Shown here: positions 11,042 through 21,325 of the stretch, one piece after another
Position numbering within the stretch: position 1 is the first letter of the stretch
Layout of the letters: the number at the start of each line of letters is the position of its first letter
Source of the DNA: Branchipolynoe longqiensis
Taxonomy: Eukaryota; Annelida; Polychaeta; Phyllodocida; Polynoidae
Direction of reading: 5' to 3'
Assembly (NCBI GenBank): GCA_030323885.1
Contig: CM059188.1
Span: forward strand, 112,436,763 to 112,500,762
Length of the DNA stretch: 64,000 nt
The notes under the pieces: generated by a model
What the model saw: the letters and a program-made list of their open reading frames with translations, nothing else
Database searches by the model: none
Told to the model about the DNA's origin: nothing
Program-made: the position numbers and the translations under genes

Positions 11042-11281
11042 GATTTTACGGTGTCTGAATTATGACCTGTGCCTATCTCATAAGGGAGATTTGTTGGTGA
11101 GTTATGTGTCGGCATGCAACACAACCTACGGCATCATATAAGTTATAACCGGAAGTCGCAGCCTGACAGCATGTCACGTGACCGCCCCCGCCTCTTGTCC
11201 CTACAAATCCTGCTGGCAGCGTGGACATTTTCGACAAGAGCCCTTCCAAAGAACAACTCACCCACAGGAAGTCCCGCACCA

Positions 11282-11896
11282 GATGGGATGGTCGAAATTG
11301 ATACTTGTCGCTACCTAGCCAGGCGCTCGGCATTATTAGGATAGGGCAAGGACTGGTTAGCTCAGTGTCAGGATAATGTGACTGTGGTTTGTTTGTTATT
11401 GTTTTACGTCCTAGCAACATCTAATGTCATATCAGGACGGGTACCGACTTGTGACAGCGCGCACTCAGTGACTTTATAGTGCTGCCCCACTGGAAGTCCA
11501 GGCCACCAGCACCATGACCTGATATCCCACTCAGTCACATTATCCTGACACTGAGCCAACCAGGACGCCCTGAGGCAAGGACGCCCTATCCTAATAATGC
11601 CGAGTGTCAGGCTAGGAAGTGACAAGTATACATTTTTAAGTCATCGGTTTGACTCGACCAGGGTTCGGAACCCACGACCCCATGATCTACCAACACGGGA
11701 GGTGGACCCTCTAACTCATTCGGCCATCCCGTCTGGTCTGTGACTGTGGGATATTGGGTCATGGTCCTGGCAGCCTGGTCTGCCAGAGGGGCAGCACTAT
11801 ATAGTTGCCATGAGTATGCACTGTCACAAGTCGGTACCCATTCTGATATGACCTTAAGTGTTGCCAGGACGTAAAACTGCAAAAACCAACCAAACC
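11282..11896 (+). mobile_element. Outer SINE-A (interrupted)
   Basis: Left part 11282-11387 starts at GGATGGTCG, but the rest of the head is deleted. The right part 11750-11896 ends AAAACCAACCAAACC. It is split by an inverted SINE-A. Confidence 0.85.
11388..11738 (-). mobile_element. Inner SINE-A, head 2, GTTT tail
   Basis: Full-length and inserted into the plus-strand SINE-A with an 11-bp target duplication TGTGACTGTGG (11377-11387, 11739-11749). The B-box region carries GGGTTCGGAACCCACGA. Confidence 0.92.
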
Positions 11897-12003
11897 CAGT
11901 GGGGCAGCAACTACTATAAAGTTACCATGAGTGCGCACTGTCAGAAGTCGGTACCCGTCCTGATATGATCTTAGGTGTTGCTAGGACATAAAACAACAAA
12001 TAT
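11897..12003 (+). mobile_element. SINE-A 3' fragment
   Basis: Core end (GTCGGTACCCGTCCTGATAT) and an AAAACAACAAATA tail directly behind the previous SINE. Confidence 0.8.
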
Positions 12004-12092
12004 AATACCAGTCTCTCGTCACTTAATGGGAAATAATTCTTTAATTAAGTTTAAACCAGCAGGGGCGGAACCAGGAATTTTGCTAGGCTTCA

Positions 12093-13070
12093 GTCCTTGC
12101 CGCATCCTAATAATGCCGAGCAGCAGTATCAATTGGTTTGACTCGACTACGAATCAACAACTCCTGAGTCGCTATGCATATGACCGGGGTAGGCAAACCC
12201 CGGGGGGTAAAAGTCGGGTAAGCTACCCACATTACGTAGCAGGTATAAGGGTGGTGGTAGGGACCGACTTGGGCCAAATCTATTGAATGCTATCATATTT
12301 AACAGAATTACCTACCCAATAAGTGAAATTTTATCAATTTAACCCTAAATTCGAACCGTTATTAAGGCTACCGCCACATTGGCGGCGATATTAATAGTGT
12401 CGAATCGACGAATGTAAAGTAAACAAATCGCCGCCGCGACATCGATATCCAGACTGGCATAACGCCAGCGGCAATGTTTTAAGCCCAAATCTATTCAATG
12501 CGACCATATTTAACAGAATTACATACGCAATAAGTGAAATTTAATCAAATTAACCGTAGATTCGAACCGCTATTAACGCCGCCGGCGCATTGGTGGCGTT
12601 ATTCATATTGTCGAATCGACGAATGTAAAGTAAACAAATCGCCACCGCCGCATCGACGTCGCTTTCCATACTGGCGGCGGCGGCGGTTGCTTGCATTCGT
12701 CGATTCGAAAATATTAATATCGCCGCCGTTGCAGCGACAGCATTAATATTGCTTCGAATTTAGGGTTAATTTCATGAAATATCACTTATTGCATATGTAA
12801 TTCTGTTAAATATGATAGCATTTAATAGATTTGAGCCTAATATATGGCTACAAACGCAGAGGGATTTCCCAAATCTATAAATAGGTACAAGGGTAGCTAC
12901 CTCCTCGCCGATTTGGCTTCATGCATACCCCGTGACCCATTTCTTACCACTGGCGATAGCTACCCCAAACTCGGTCCTTACCACCGAGGGCGATAAATAA
13001 TTCTTCATGCATACAGGCCCAGGAACTTCCGCACAGGAAACCTGCACTCTGCCGATTCGGCCACCGCGTC
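12093..13070 (-). mobile_element. SINE-A, head 1, split by a MITE-8 element
   Basis: Degraded core 12093-12172 continues after the MITE-8 as GAACTTCCGC then GATTCGGCCACCGCG at 13016-13070. The two parts meet in register with the SINE-A consensus, which dates the MITE-8 as younger. Confidence 0.8.
12173..13015. mobile_element. MITE-8 copy 1, large palindromic element
   Basis: The ends are imperfect inverted repeats around TATGCAT (TCGCTATGCATATGACC left, CATGCATACAGGCCC right). Two internal arms start CCAAATCTATTGAATGC (12274) and CCAAATCTATTCAATGC (12485). The right arm is their reverse complement, ending at about 12835. Between lie CG-rich words (CGCCGCCGC, GTCGAATCGACGAATGTAAA). Homologous to 27244-28018. 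Confidence 0.8.
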
Positions 13071-13123
13071 CCATAGGCACTAAGGACAAGCTTCCCATGT
13101 CTGGACGGACGTGTGTGTCTGTG

Positions 13124-13163
13124 GGGTGGGGGAGGGGGGGGGGGTGGGGGAGGGGGGGGGTAA
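13124..13163. repeat. G-rich tract
   Basis: A GGGG run series with T/A breaks, which could form a G-quadruplex on the plus strand. No gene nearby is known to use it. Confidence 0.8.
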
Positions 13164-13228
13164 CAGCATTACCCAACCTGGTAGGAAGGCGCTTTGATCT
13201 GTACTGTACATATGAACACGCCTTTTCT

Positions 13229-13497
13229 TTGAAGATTTATAATGCCTATCATGGATAAGTCTGAATGGACTTGTTTTCACCATTAGACAGTTTGTCTATA
13301 GAAAGCCTACACTTTTACTGACCCAAGGGATTTTTAACCTCCCACACCACATATACATGGTATGAGAGCAACTGGCCTTTGATGTCATCGTAAGTTATAC
13401 ACAGCAGTGGAAATCCAAATTGGCAGAGGTGGGGACACGGAGAATCGAACCACCGACCTTCGGGATCAAAACAAGAAGAAGCCGTGTAAGGAGCCAT
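13229..13497 (-). mobile_element. SINE-C copy 1
   Basis: Matches 14478-14765 over about 270 bp. On the minus strand the start resembles a tRNA 3' half (GGTCGGTGGTTCGATTCTCC), followed by TGCCAATTTGG and TTTTTAACCTCCCACACC reversed. A SINE-D insertion abuts its head. Confidence 0.75.
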
Positions 13498-13510
13498 ACA
13501 TGAAGGCACA

Positions 13511-13746
13511 GTAAAGCTTGTTTTATTTAACAACGCCTCTAGAGCACATTCATTTTCGCATCATTGACTATTGGATGTTAAACATATGGTCATTCTGACA
13601 TATTCCTTTGGAGGAAACCTGCTGCCGCCACCCGACATAGGCTACTCTTTCCGATAAATAGCAACGGGTCTTTTATATACACTTTCCCACAGACAGGACA
13701 GCACATAACACAGCCTTTGATGAACCAGTTGTGGACAACTGGTTTC
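13511..13746 (-). mobile_element. SINE-D copy 1 (widespread molluscan type), 5' truncated
   Basis: Reads TTGTTTTATTTAACAACGCC, CTAGAGCACATTC, ATTGGATGTTAAACATATGG and TTTTATATACACTTTCCCAC. A perfect 13-bp target duplication ACATGAAGGCACA (13498-13510, 13747-13759) confirms the insertion. The head is missing. Confidence 0.9.
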
Positions 13747-13784
13747 ACATGAAGGCACATAGACAGCTATATCCCTATCCCTAT

Positions 13785-14052
13785 CCGGATAGCACCACCA
13801 TAGCCAGAGTTAGGAATGTTTGTTTGGGGTATGGGAAGATGTGGCGTGGGTTTTTTTTTGGGGGGGGGGGGGGAGGGGGTGGGGGGAGATAAATTCTTGA
13901 AACAGACAAGTGCCGAAGGCACGAGGCACTTGTGGAGGTGGAGGATCTGGGGGCATCCCTCCGACCTCCCGGAAATCTTTTTAATCTAGGCTTCAGCCTC
14001 AACTTGCCCCCCCCCACCCCCCCCCCCCCCCCCCCACTAGCTATGCCACTAA
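13785..14052. repeat. REP-I copy 1, G-run and C-run flanked
   Basis: A 14-G run near 13860 and long C runs at 14008-14035 bound a middle with CGGAAATCTTTTTAATCTAGG. Related to 17230-17545 and 28985-29240. The G and C runs can pair, giving a foldback-like shape. Confidence 0.6.
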
Positions 14053-14068
14053 CCTCCCATATTCTTAC

Positions 14069-14300
14069 ATGACCAGATGGGATGGCCGAATAAGTTGAGT
14101 GTCCATCTCCCGTTTCGGTAGGTCATGTGATTCGTCAAACCCTGGTCGAATCAAACCAATGACTTAAAAAATGTATACCTGTCACTTCTTAGCCAGGCGC
14201 TTGGCATTATTAGAATAGGGAAAGGACTGGTTGGATCAGTGTCAGGGTAATGTGACTGAGTGGGAAATCAGGTCATGGTGCTGGCAACTTGGCCAACAAT
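14069..14300 (+). mobile_element. SINE-A, head 2, 3' truncated
   Basis: Starts GACCAGATGGGATGGCCGAA and runs to the GTCATGGTGCTGGC core. The usual 3' third is missing; GCCAACAAACAAACG follows. Confidence 0.85.
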
Positions 14301-14477
14301 CAACCCATATTGTTATGACGTAACCCGCCAACAAACAAACGTGAAGCTATTTATAGACTTCGCGAACCACGGCTCTCAACTATTGGGAAGCTTGTGTTTC
14401 AAGTTATATTATATCAGCTCAGATCAGTTATGGGGCTGAAAAAATATTCAAGTCTCGCAGGTACATTTGTCTTTTTC

Positions 14478-14765
14478 TTGAAGATTTATACTGCCTATCA
14501 TGGATAAGTCTGAATATACTTGTTTTCACCATTAGACAGTTGGTTGATAGGAAGCCCGAGCCTACACTTTTACTGACTCAGGAGATTTTTAACCTTCCAC
14601 ACCACATATGCATGGTATGAGAGCACTGGCCTTTGATGACGCTGTACATTTTACACAGTGGTGGAAATACAAATTGGCAGAGGTGATGCCATGGGGAGCC
14701 AAACCACCGACCTTCAGACTAGGAGTCCAACCTAGAAAAAACCCACTCCACCACAGAGAACGCCT
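14478..14765 (-). mobile_element. SINE-C copy 2
   Basis: Same orientation as 13229. Here the tRNA-like anticodon region is kept: on the minus strand GGTTGGACTCCTAGTCTGAA then GGTCGGTGGTTTGGCTCC. The B box has a TTTGG variant. Confidence 0.75.
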
Positions 14766-14891
14766 CTACAGACAGCCAGTTCCTCGGAGGGTCCCCTAGT
14801 GGGCACCATCACCTCCCCGACCCCCCATCATAAGGATCGTCATATGGCGCTCTGCCCACTGGAGAAAACAGCCAGGCAGGCGATTGGGAGA

Positions 14892-15247
14892 TTGGTTGGT
14901 TGTTGGAGTTTTACATCCTGGCAACATCTAAGGTGATATCAGGGCGGGTACCGACTTGTGACAGTGCACTCATGGCGACTGGGACCAGGTCTCCAGCACC
15001 ATGACCTGATATCCCTGATGCTGATGCTGAGCCAATCAGTCCTTGCCCTCTCCTAATAATGCTGCTGCTGAGCCAACCAGTCCTTGCCCTATCATAATAA
15101 TGCCGAACGCCTGGCTAGGAAGCGACAAGTATGAATTTTTAAGTCATTGCTTTGACTCGACCAGTGTTCGAATCCATGGGTTCAAATCCCATGATCTACC
15201 AAAACAGAAGACGGGACGTTCAACTCATTTGGCCATCCAGTCTGGTC
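14892..15247 (-). mobile_element. SINE-A, head 2, GGTT tail, with internal duplication
   Basis: Core segment GCTGAGCCAATCAGTCCTTG is repeated about 50 bp later as GCTGAGCCAACCAGTCCTTG, with the intervening GATGCTGATGCTG slippage. The head ends GGCCATCCAGTCTGGTC. Confidence 0.9.
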
Positions 15248-15593
15248 CCCAGCCAGGCAGGAGAGACAAGGCATCATGAAGTAAGGCTTTGTGGCGATGA
15301 ATGACCTTGGGGACGTAGAGAGCGGACCTGTAGGGTGGAGGCGAGCAGGCGGGTGGTGTTTGTGGGCTGAGTGATTGTGTTCTATATGCACGGCTTGGCA
15401 GTGACTGCCAGCTCACCATCGTTCTGCAAGGTCGAGTCCTTTCCATCTCAGCACTTTCGCCTCCTCCTCCCATACTGCCGGCTCAGGTCAGAAACCTGTG
15501 CACAACTGCATGCTCACAACAAAACAGGGGTGTAGTGAAAGTCGCCTCTTCACATAGGTGTCCACGTTTCTCTGGCAAAGTCAGGCCCAACAA
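15248..15593. other. Unassigned sequence
   Basis: No recognised repeat or coding exon. Confidence 0.45.
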
Positions 15594-15669
15594 TAGAGGG
15601 GTGTCCACCTTTGTTGCATTTGATAGTTGCAGAAAGGAAATTGGGAATATTGCTAGAATCGGCAAAAAC
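15594..15669. repeat. Left copy of a 70-bp imperfect direct repeat
   Basis: AGAGGGGTGTCCACC to ATTGCTAGAATC, repeated at 15968-16033, with a SINE-A between the copies. Confidence 0.7.
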
Positions 15670-15960
15670 GGTTTGCTTGTGGCGTTTTACGTTCTGGCAA
15701 CATCTAAAGTCATATCAGGGCGGTTACGGACTTGTGACTGCGCACTAATGGCAACTTCATAGTGCTGCCCCTTTGGGAGACCAGGCTGCCAGCACCATGA
15801 ACTGATATCCCACTCAGTCACATTATCCTGACACTGACCCAACCAATCCTTGCCATATCCTAATAATGCCGAGCACTTGGCTAGAAAGCAATTTTTATGT
15901 CATTAGTTTGACTCGACCAGGGTTCAAACCCGTGGGTTCGAATCCCACAATCTACCAAAA
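15670..15960 (-). mobile_element. SINE-A, head truncated
   Basis: Tail GTTTGCTTGTGGCGTTTTAC, core, B-box region GGTTCGAATCCCACAATC. It stops at ATCTACCAAAA before the A box. Confidence 0.88.
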
Positions 15961-15967
15961 GTCCAGG

Positions 15968-16033
15968 AGAGGGGTGTTCACCTTGGTTGTGTGATTGTTG
16001 CAGAAAGGCTATCGGTATTATTGCTAGAATCAG
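15968..16033. repeat. Right copy of the 70-bp direct repeat
   Basis: AGAGGGGTGTTCACC to ATTGCTAGAATC, about 75 percent like 15594-15669 by eye. It leads into MITE-6 copy 1. Confidence 0.7.
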
Positions 16034-16245
16034 TGATGAAAATGATGTCTGGCAAAAATCGCGGAAATCAAGCCTAGGTTATTACACCGACGGCGAATTT
16101 CAGTGAAAATGCGGATTTTCGCCCATATGATTAGCACTGTCAGGGAATCAGGGGAAAATGCCGGAAGTCAGGTTTCAACTATCCTTGTTGCGACTGGATT
16201 TTTGTTATTTTTACATTTCCTTACCATGAAGATGGCCCTTTGGCT
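16031..16245. mobile_element. MITE-6 copy 1, right end lost
   Basis: Starts CAGTGATGAAAATG (family CAGGGATGAAAG) and contains GTCAGGGAATC and GCCGGAAGTCAGGTTTCA. A SINE-A has entered at 16257 and no right inverted repeat is visible behind it. Confidence 0.7.
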
Positions 16246-16256
16246 CACACTAGATG

Positions 16257-16593
16257 TTTGTTTGTTTGTTTGTTGTTGTTTTATGTCCTAGCAACATCTA
16301 AGGTCATATCAGGACAGGTACCGACTTGTGACAGTACGCACTCATGGCGATTTTATAGTGCTGCCCCACTGGGAAATCAGGCCTCCAGCACCATGATCTG
16401 ATAACCCACTCAGTCACATTATCCTGACACCGAGCTAACCAGTCCTTGCCCTATCCTAATAATGCCGAGCACCAGGCTAGGAAGAAACAAGTATCAATTT
16501 TTAAGTCATTGGTTTGACTCGACTGGGAACCGAACTCGCGAACTCCTGCATGCGAGGCCTGTGCTTTACCGATTCGGCCACCGCGCCCGGTAT
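16257..16593 (-). mobile_element. SINE-A, head 1, GTTT tail
   Basis: Full-length, ending CGGCCACCGCGCCCGG. The flanks CACACTAGATG (16246-16256) and CACACTAGCTG (16594-16604) are an 11-bp target duplication with one change. Confidence 0.93.
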
Positions 16594-16639
16594 CACACTA
16601 GCTGACTAGTACAGAAATGACTGAACTTGGAAGTGGCTA

Positions 16640-17151
16640 TTAAAGTTCCATAGTCCGATGACGTTCAAATTTTTGCCCATTTTATTTTAGATAAATATAT
16701 CGGGTTGACTATTATACCCTACTATTCATTATTTCACAGTCATTTGCATGAAAAATGACTAATTTTGGAGCAATTTGAGCTGAAAGAATCGAAAATCTTT
16801 TCAGCAGGCTTGTCAAAAGTGTTATTGTTGTGGCCCAGATTCACATCTCGCGATGAGCAATGACCTATTAATGTGTAGGTGGTCTGGAACCGCCACCGAT
16901 GCCAAATATGGTACTGGGAATGAGGGCAAGATTAATAAGGTTGACCTAATTGGTTTGTGGCCTCCCTGCCTAATGGCTGCTTCAAAGTAGGTGTCCAAAG
17001 GGATATGGTAATAAATTGACTGATTATTCTGTACATACTGCCCCAAAGCCTTAGTTAATGCACCAGTACCGAAGTTGGATATATAGAATCAAATGTAGGT
17101 AAGTTTTTTGGTTTTGAAAAAAATATGTTTCATCGGACCATGCAACTTTAA
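16640..17151 (-). mobile_element. MITE-1, long variant with both ends
   Basis: Ends TTAAAGTTCCATAGTCCGAT and TCATCGGACCATGCAACTTT. The interior from about 16830 to 17050 does not match other copies and may be an insertion or an alternative filler. Confidence 0.8.
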
Positions 17152-17229
17152 GCAGTCAGGCCAGGAAACTCTACGGGTGAAAACCACTGATGGGCCAGTA
17201 ATGAAATACAACTCTCCTCCCTCGACCAA

Positions 17230-17545
17230 AATAGCTCATGTGGCCGGGGGGCGGTGGTGGGGGCAAGAGCCCCCCCACCTTGGGCATTAGACCCAATCAC
17301 CCTCCGAACAAGCCTCGTCCGCCCCCCCACCCACACCCACTCCACCACAGATTGCCCAATGTTCACCAGAACGCTGCTGAATGTAACTTATTCAGCAACA
17401 AAGCTTACATATCAAATAAAAGTGGACAATAACAATTTTCAGGGGTCCCAGTGACAAACAAACAAAATCCCAGAAAAACTGGGGCGGGGGGGCCAGGGGG
17501 ATAGCCCCCCCCCCCCCCCCACCTGGAAATCTGTTTAAAACCTAC
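17230..17545. repeat. REP-I-like G/C-run segment
   Basis: GGCCGGGGGGCGG at 17241 and C runs at 17270 and 17504-17521 followed by ACCTGGAAATCTGTTT, matching the REP-I pattern loosely. Confidence 0.45.
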
Positions 17546-17930
17546 CATTAAAATGGTGTAATCTAGCACGTACTTGGACATATTTTGGCCTTGAAATTTA
17601 AACTTTTTAAGTTCTCAAGACTAAAAAATAATTAAAAGGATGGTTTTTTTTCGCGGACAGGGATTTCCCCCCTACTGAGTTGGAAATAGACAATCTTTTG
17701 AAAGACTCAGGCTTCGGTTGATTTGAAGACTGATGTAATGATGGCACAATAGAACATTTGCTAGCCTCAGATATAGGGTGTACTGAAGCTTGTAATTACT
17801 GCATCTATTATTTATTATCACTGACGGTAAGAGTAAATAACAATGAAAGCAACAGCTACTTTAATGGAATTCCATATTAAAATAGCATTCTTTGATGGTT
17901 TCGAATTTCTGCCATATTTGTTTGATAAAT
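17546..17930. other. Unassigned AT-rich sequence
   Basis: Nothing recognised. Confidence 0.45.
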
Positions 17931-18090
17931 ACAGTACAACCCCGTTAAACCAAGCCCGGTTAAACGAAACGATTGGTTAATCCAATGTTTTTTTGGCGGC
18001 CCGGCAAAATACTACCATTTATCATATAAAAAAGTTGGTTAAACCAAAGTCGGTTAATCCAAATTATCGGTTAATCCAAACAAAATTGTC
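17931..18090. mobile_element. Half of a pogo/Tigger-like MITE
   Basis: ACAGTACAACCCCGTTAAACC-type end with internal GGTTAATCC words in both orientations. The second inverted end is not seen before the MITE-3 at 18112. Confidence 0.6.
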
Positions 18091-18111
18091 GGGCCTCAGC
18101 TGTGGTGTTAT

Positions 18112-18786
18112 GGGGCTGTCACACTATGACGTAACGACGTCAACGTAGGGAGAACGTGAAGAACGTTGAACTTCTCGGCATAGTATGCAAATTTGGGCAC
18201 AAGTTGAACGTGGATGCAGCGTAGTGGACGAGAGAGTAACGTCGGTAAAGCGTAGTGATACCGTCATTCAACGAGAGAGGTCAACGTAATGACGCTGCCG
18301 GAACGTTATGAACGTTATTCCATCGCCAGAAGAACGTTACATGACGTTAGCTAGGAGTGAGACGTCGAACGTATGTTGAATGCACGTTCTCCTGACGTTC
18401 TCCTGACGTTCTCCTGACGTTCTCCTGACGTTCTCCTGACTTTTCCATTACGCCGCATGGACGTTTCCACTGGCTTTAATGTGGGTCAACGAGTGGAACG
18501 TAGTGGAACGTAGTGAGGAACGTTTACCTAACGTCCGTTTAACGTCATTGACGTTCGCTGAACGTGAACAAAACGTACGGCGAACGTAAACCCTTACGTT
18601 CATGCTGCGTCGAAATTTTTGAACATGTCCAAAACCTCGACGTAACTCGACGTAACACGACGTAATATGACGTAGCTCGACGTCAGTCTAACGTCATTAT
18701 GACGTAATCCAACGTACATCAACGTAATGACGAAATATCACCACGTTAGGGTCACGTTCGCTCATTACGTCGTAGTGTGACAGGGG
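18112..18786. mobile_element. MITE-3 copy 2 (ACGT word)
   Basis: Ends GGGGCTGTCACACTATGACG and CGTCGTAGTGTGACAGGGG. The interior is a field of AACGT/CGACGT words in both orientations, including an 11-bp ACGTTCTCCTG tandem run at 18383-18440. The central palindrome is at 18616-18635 (TTTTTGAACATGTCCAAAAC). Confidence 0.88.
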
Positions 18787-18795
18787 TATTAAGAA

Positions 18796-19021
18796 CAGGC
18801 ATGTGATTGGGTGCAGGAAAAAAAACCTGAATTTTTTTTTAAGGTTTATCCTGAGGACACAGCATCCCACTGAGTTGCGAGAGGGATGCAAATAGTGTAT
18901 TTCAGAGGTGTTTTGGTGGCCAGAAAATAAACGGAATTTAACAAACAAAAACGGAATTCCAGTTTCGGCGGCCAGAAAAAAGCCTGGAATTCCTGTTAAA
19001 ACCGGAGAAATCGCATGCCTG
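18796..19021. mobile_element. MITE-7 copy 1
   Basis: 226 bp with ends CAGGCATGTGATT and AATCGCATGCCTG. A 6-bp target duplication TAAGAA lies at 18790-18795 and 19022-19027. The interior has CCCACTGAGTTGCGAGAGGG. 223-bp copy at 50121. Confidence 0.92.
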
Positions 19022-19135
19022 TAAGAATAACTTGTGTATATATGCTAGCTTTCACAGACAGGACTCCCCTATGGATGGTTTGCTGACCACTTCACTACAG
19101 TAAATGGGGAAGCCACAGGGGAAGCCACATGTGAA

Positions 19136-19314
19136 GATAGTGTCGTAGGGGTGATGAAAATGGGAAATATTGTGCCTAGAGCGGGACTCGAACCCACACC
19201 TCTTTGCATTCCGGGCCAGTGTGCTAACCATTACACCACCTAGGCTCCCTGATATCACCACACTACCCACACCTATGTGGTTACTTGCCTGAGAGGTCAG
19301 TGCAGACTACTACA
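19136..19314 (-). mobile_element. SINE-B unit
   Basis: tRNA-Gln-like segment at about 19176-19250 (GACTCGAACCCACACC, ACCATTACACCACCTAGGC). It is followed by the flank GAGAGGTCAGTGCAGACTAC. Confidence 0.85.
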
Positions 19315-19636
19315 CTCGTCCCCCTGGAATTGTAAGTCTTTTAATGCTTACAATTACATACATACAGGTAATGCACTGACACATACATACACAGGGTAGG
19401 TTCAACAACCATACAGCGCATAGCTTGTACAGGATCATGGTCACGGAACCAGTGTCGTGGGGGTGATGAAAATGGGAAATATTGTGCCTAGAGCGGGACT
19501 CGAACCCACATCTCTTTGCATTCCAGTCCAGGGTGCTAACGATTACACCACTTAGGTTCCCTGATATCACCACACTATCCACGCCTACCTGTCTATGTGG
19601 TTACTTGCCTGAGAGGTCAGTGCAGAATACTACAAT
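19315..19636 (-). mobile_element. SINE-B unit in tandem with the previous one
   Basis: About 322 bp, the same unit length as the array at 3611. Its tRNA-like segment is at about 19485-19560. Both units lie on the minus strand, so SINE-B dimers recur at separate loci. Confidence 0.85.
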
Positions 19637-19639
19637 AGT

Positions 19640-20079
19640 AACCACCATAAGAGAAACCATACAACTTTGCTGAACTGAGAAACTGTGGGAAGCCAGGTAA
19701 GATGACAAACGGAACACTGCAACAATCATTTGACGAAAACATTTATAGGCCCAATATAAAAATTCCAGTGCGTGAGTGACAAGTGTTTCGCGACACTGGC
19801 AGGGTTGGGCAATGGTGGTGCCAACTGGTGAAGGGGTCACCCATAGAGTGGCATACAACATGGGTGATAATATTAGGGAACATTCCCTTACATGCCTTTA
19901 TACTCACATAATTCTATTACATCACATAATATATATGTTATATATATATATTATGATATACTCAGATTTAGGACATAGTGTTTTCTCTTTTGGAAAAGCA
20001 TATGTATTCCAGTTAGGTATTTGAAAATATGTTAGTGGTGATCAGATTTCAGATGTGAGTTCCTGAGGGAAGAAGTGGG
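19640..20079. other. Unassigned, TA-rich near 19930-19960
   Basis: No feature recognised apart from a short (TA)n. Confidence 0.45.
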
Positions 20080-20170
20080 TGGGTTGGTTGATTGTCCTGG
20101 CAACATCTAAGGTCATATCAGGACGGGTACCGACTGATAACAGTGCGCACTGATAGTGACTTCACCCCAC
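20080..20170 (-). mobile_element. SINE-A 3' fragment
   Basis: GGTTGGTTGATTGTCCTGGC through GACGGGTACCGAC to GCGCACTGATAG, then unrelated sequence. Confidence 0.8.
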
Positions 20171-20389
20171 CCTGTCCTGTTCTTCACCGCGCTCTGCCTC
20201 AGTTCCACTAGTAAGACTGCCCCATGTTGAGAGAGCAGACAAACAACCTCCTGAGGCTTACCCAAACAGACCACCGCGACAACATCATTACAAGATGTGT
20301 CAGTCTGAGGGTGCCGCGTCTCATGACTAAAATCCGACCAAGTGAGACTTGTGGTGTTGAATTGAATGCCACACAGCGCGGCAAGCAGA
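20171..20389. other. Unassigned sequence next to a minisatellite
   Basis: Both strands have an open frame of about 90-107 codons across 20113-20490, but no recognised domain, and the frames run into the tandem repeat. Confidence 0.4.
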
Positions 20390-21325
20390 CTGTATATGTT
20401 ACACTCAGGATGAGCGGCTCCTACAACTGGTGGCAAGTTACACGCAGATTAATGAATGCTACAGCTTGTGGTAAGTTAAACGCAGTCTGAGTCCCTCCTA
20501 CAACTGGTGGTAAGTTACCATGTGTCTGAACAGCCTGTGGTAAGTTACATGCAGGCTGAGTGACACCTGCAGCCTATGGTAAGTTACACTCAGATTAATG
20601 AATCCTACAACTTGTGGTAAGTCACACTCAGTCTGAGTGACACCTGCAGCTTGTGCTAAATTACACACTGATTAATGAATCATACAACTTGTGCTAAGTT
20701 ACACTCAGTCTGAGTGACACACTGATTAATTAATGAATCATACAACTGGTGCTAAGTTACACTCAGTATGAGTGACGCCTGCAGCTTGTGAAGTTACACT
20801 CAGTCTGAGTAATGCCTGCAGCCTGTGTTAAGTTACACACCGATTAATGAATCCTACAGCTTGTGGTAAGTTACACTCAGTCTGAGTGACTCCTGCAGCC
20901 TGTCCGAAGTTACACACCGAAATAATGAATCCTACAGTTTGTGGTAAGTTACACTCAGAATAATGACTTATATAGCCTGTGGTAAGTTACACTCAGTCTG
21001 AGTGACTGCTGCAGCTTGTGCTAAGTTACGCACTGATTAATGAATCCTACAGCTTGTGGTAAGTTACACTCAGTCTGAGTGACTGCTGCAGCTTGTGCTA
21101 AGTTACGCACTGATTAATGAATCCTACAGCTTGTGGTAAGTTACACTCAGTCTGAGTGACTGCTGCAGCTTGTGCTAAGTTACACTCCGTCTGAGTGACG
21201 CCTGCAGCTTGTGCTAAGTTACACTAAAGTCTGAGTGACTCCTACAGCTGTTGTAAGTTACACACTGATTAATGAATCCTCCAGCTTGTGGTTGTGGTAT
21301 GTTACACTCAGTCTGAGTGACTCAT
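20390..21325. repeat. Minisatellite, 36-38-bp unit with alternating types
   Basis: Units alternate between TGTGGTAAGTTACACTCAG-type and GTGCTAAGTTACACACTGA then TTAATGAATCCTACAGC, giving a dimer of about 74 bp. Later dimers (21005-21175) are nearly identical. About 25 monomers. GGTAAGTTA resembles a splice donor in every unit. Confidence 0.93.

Noticed and set aside
18796..19021. Classical 8-bp hAT insertion
   Set aside because: The flanks match for 6 bp only, and the empty site of the sister copy confirms 6 bp.
20113..20490. Protein-coding gene of about 100 codons
   Set aside because: Frames on both strands overlap each other, and the plus frame runs into the minisatellite.
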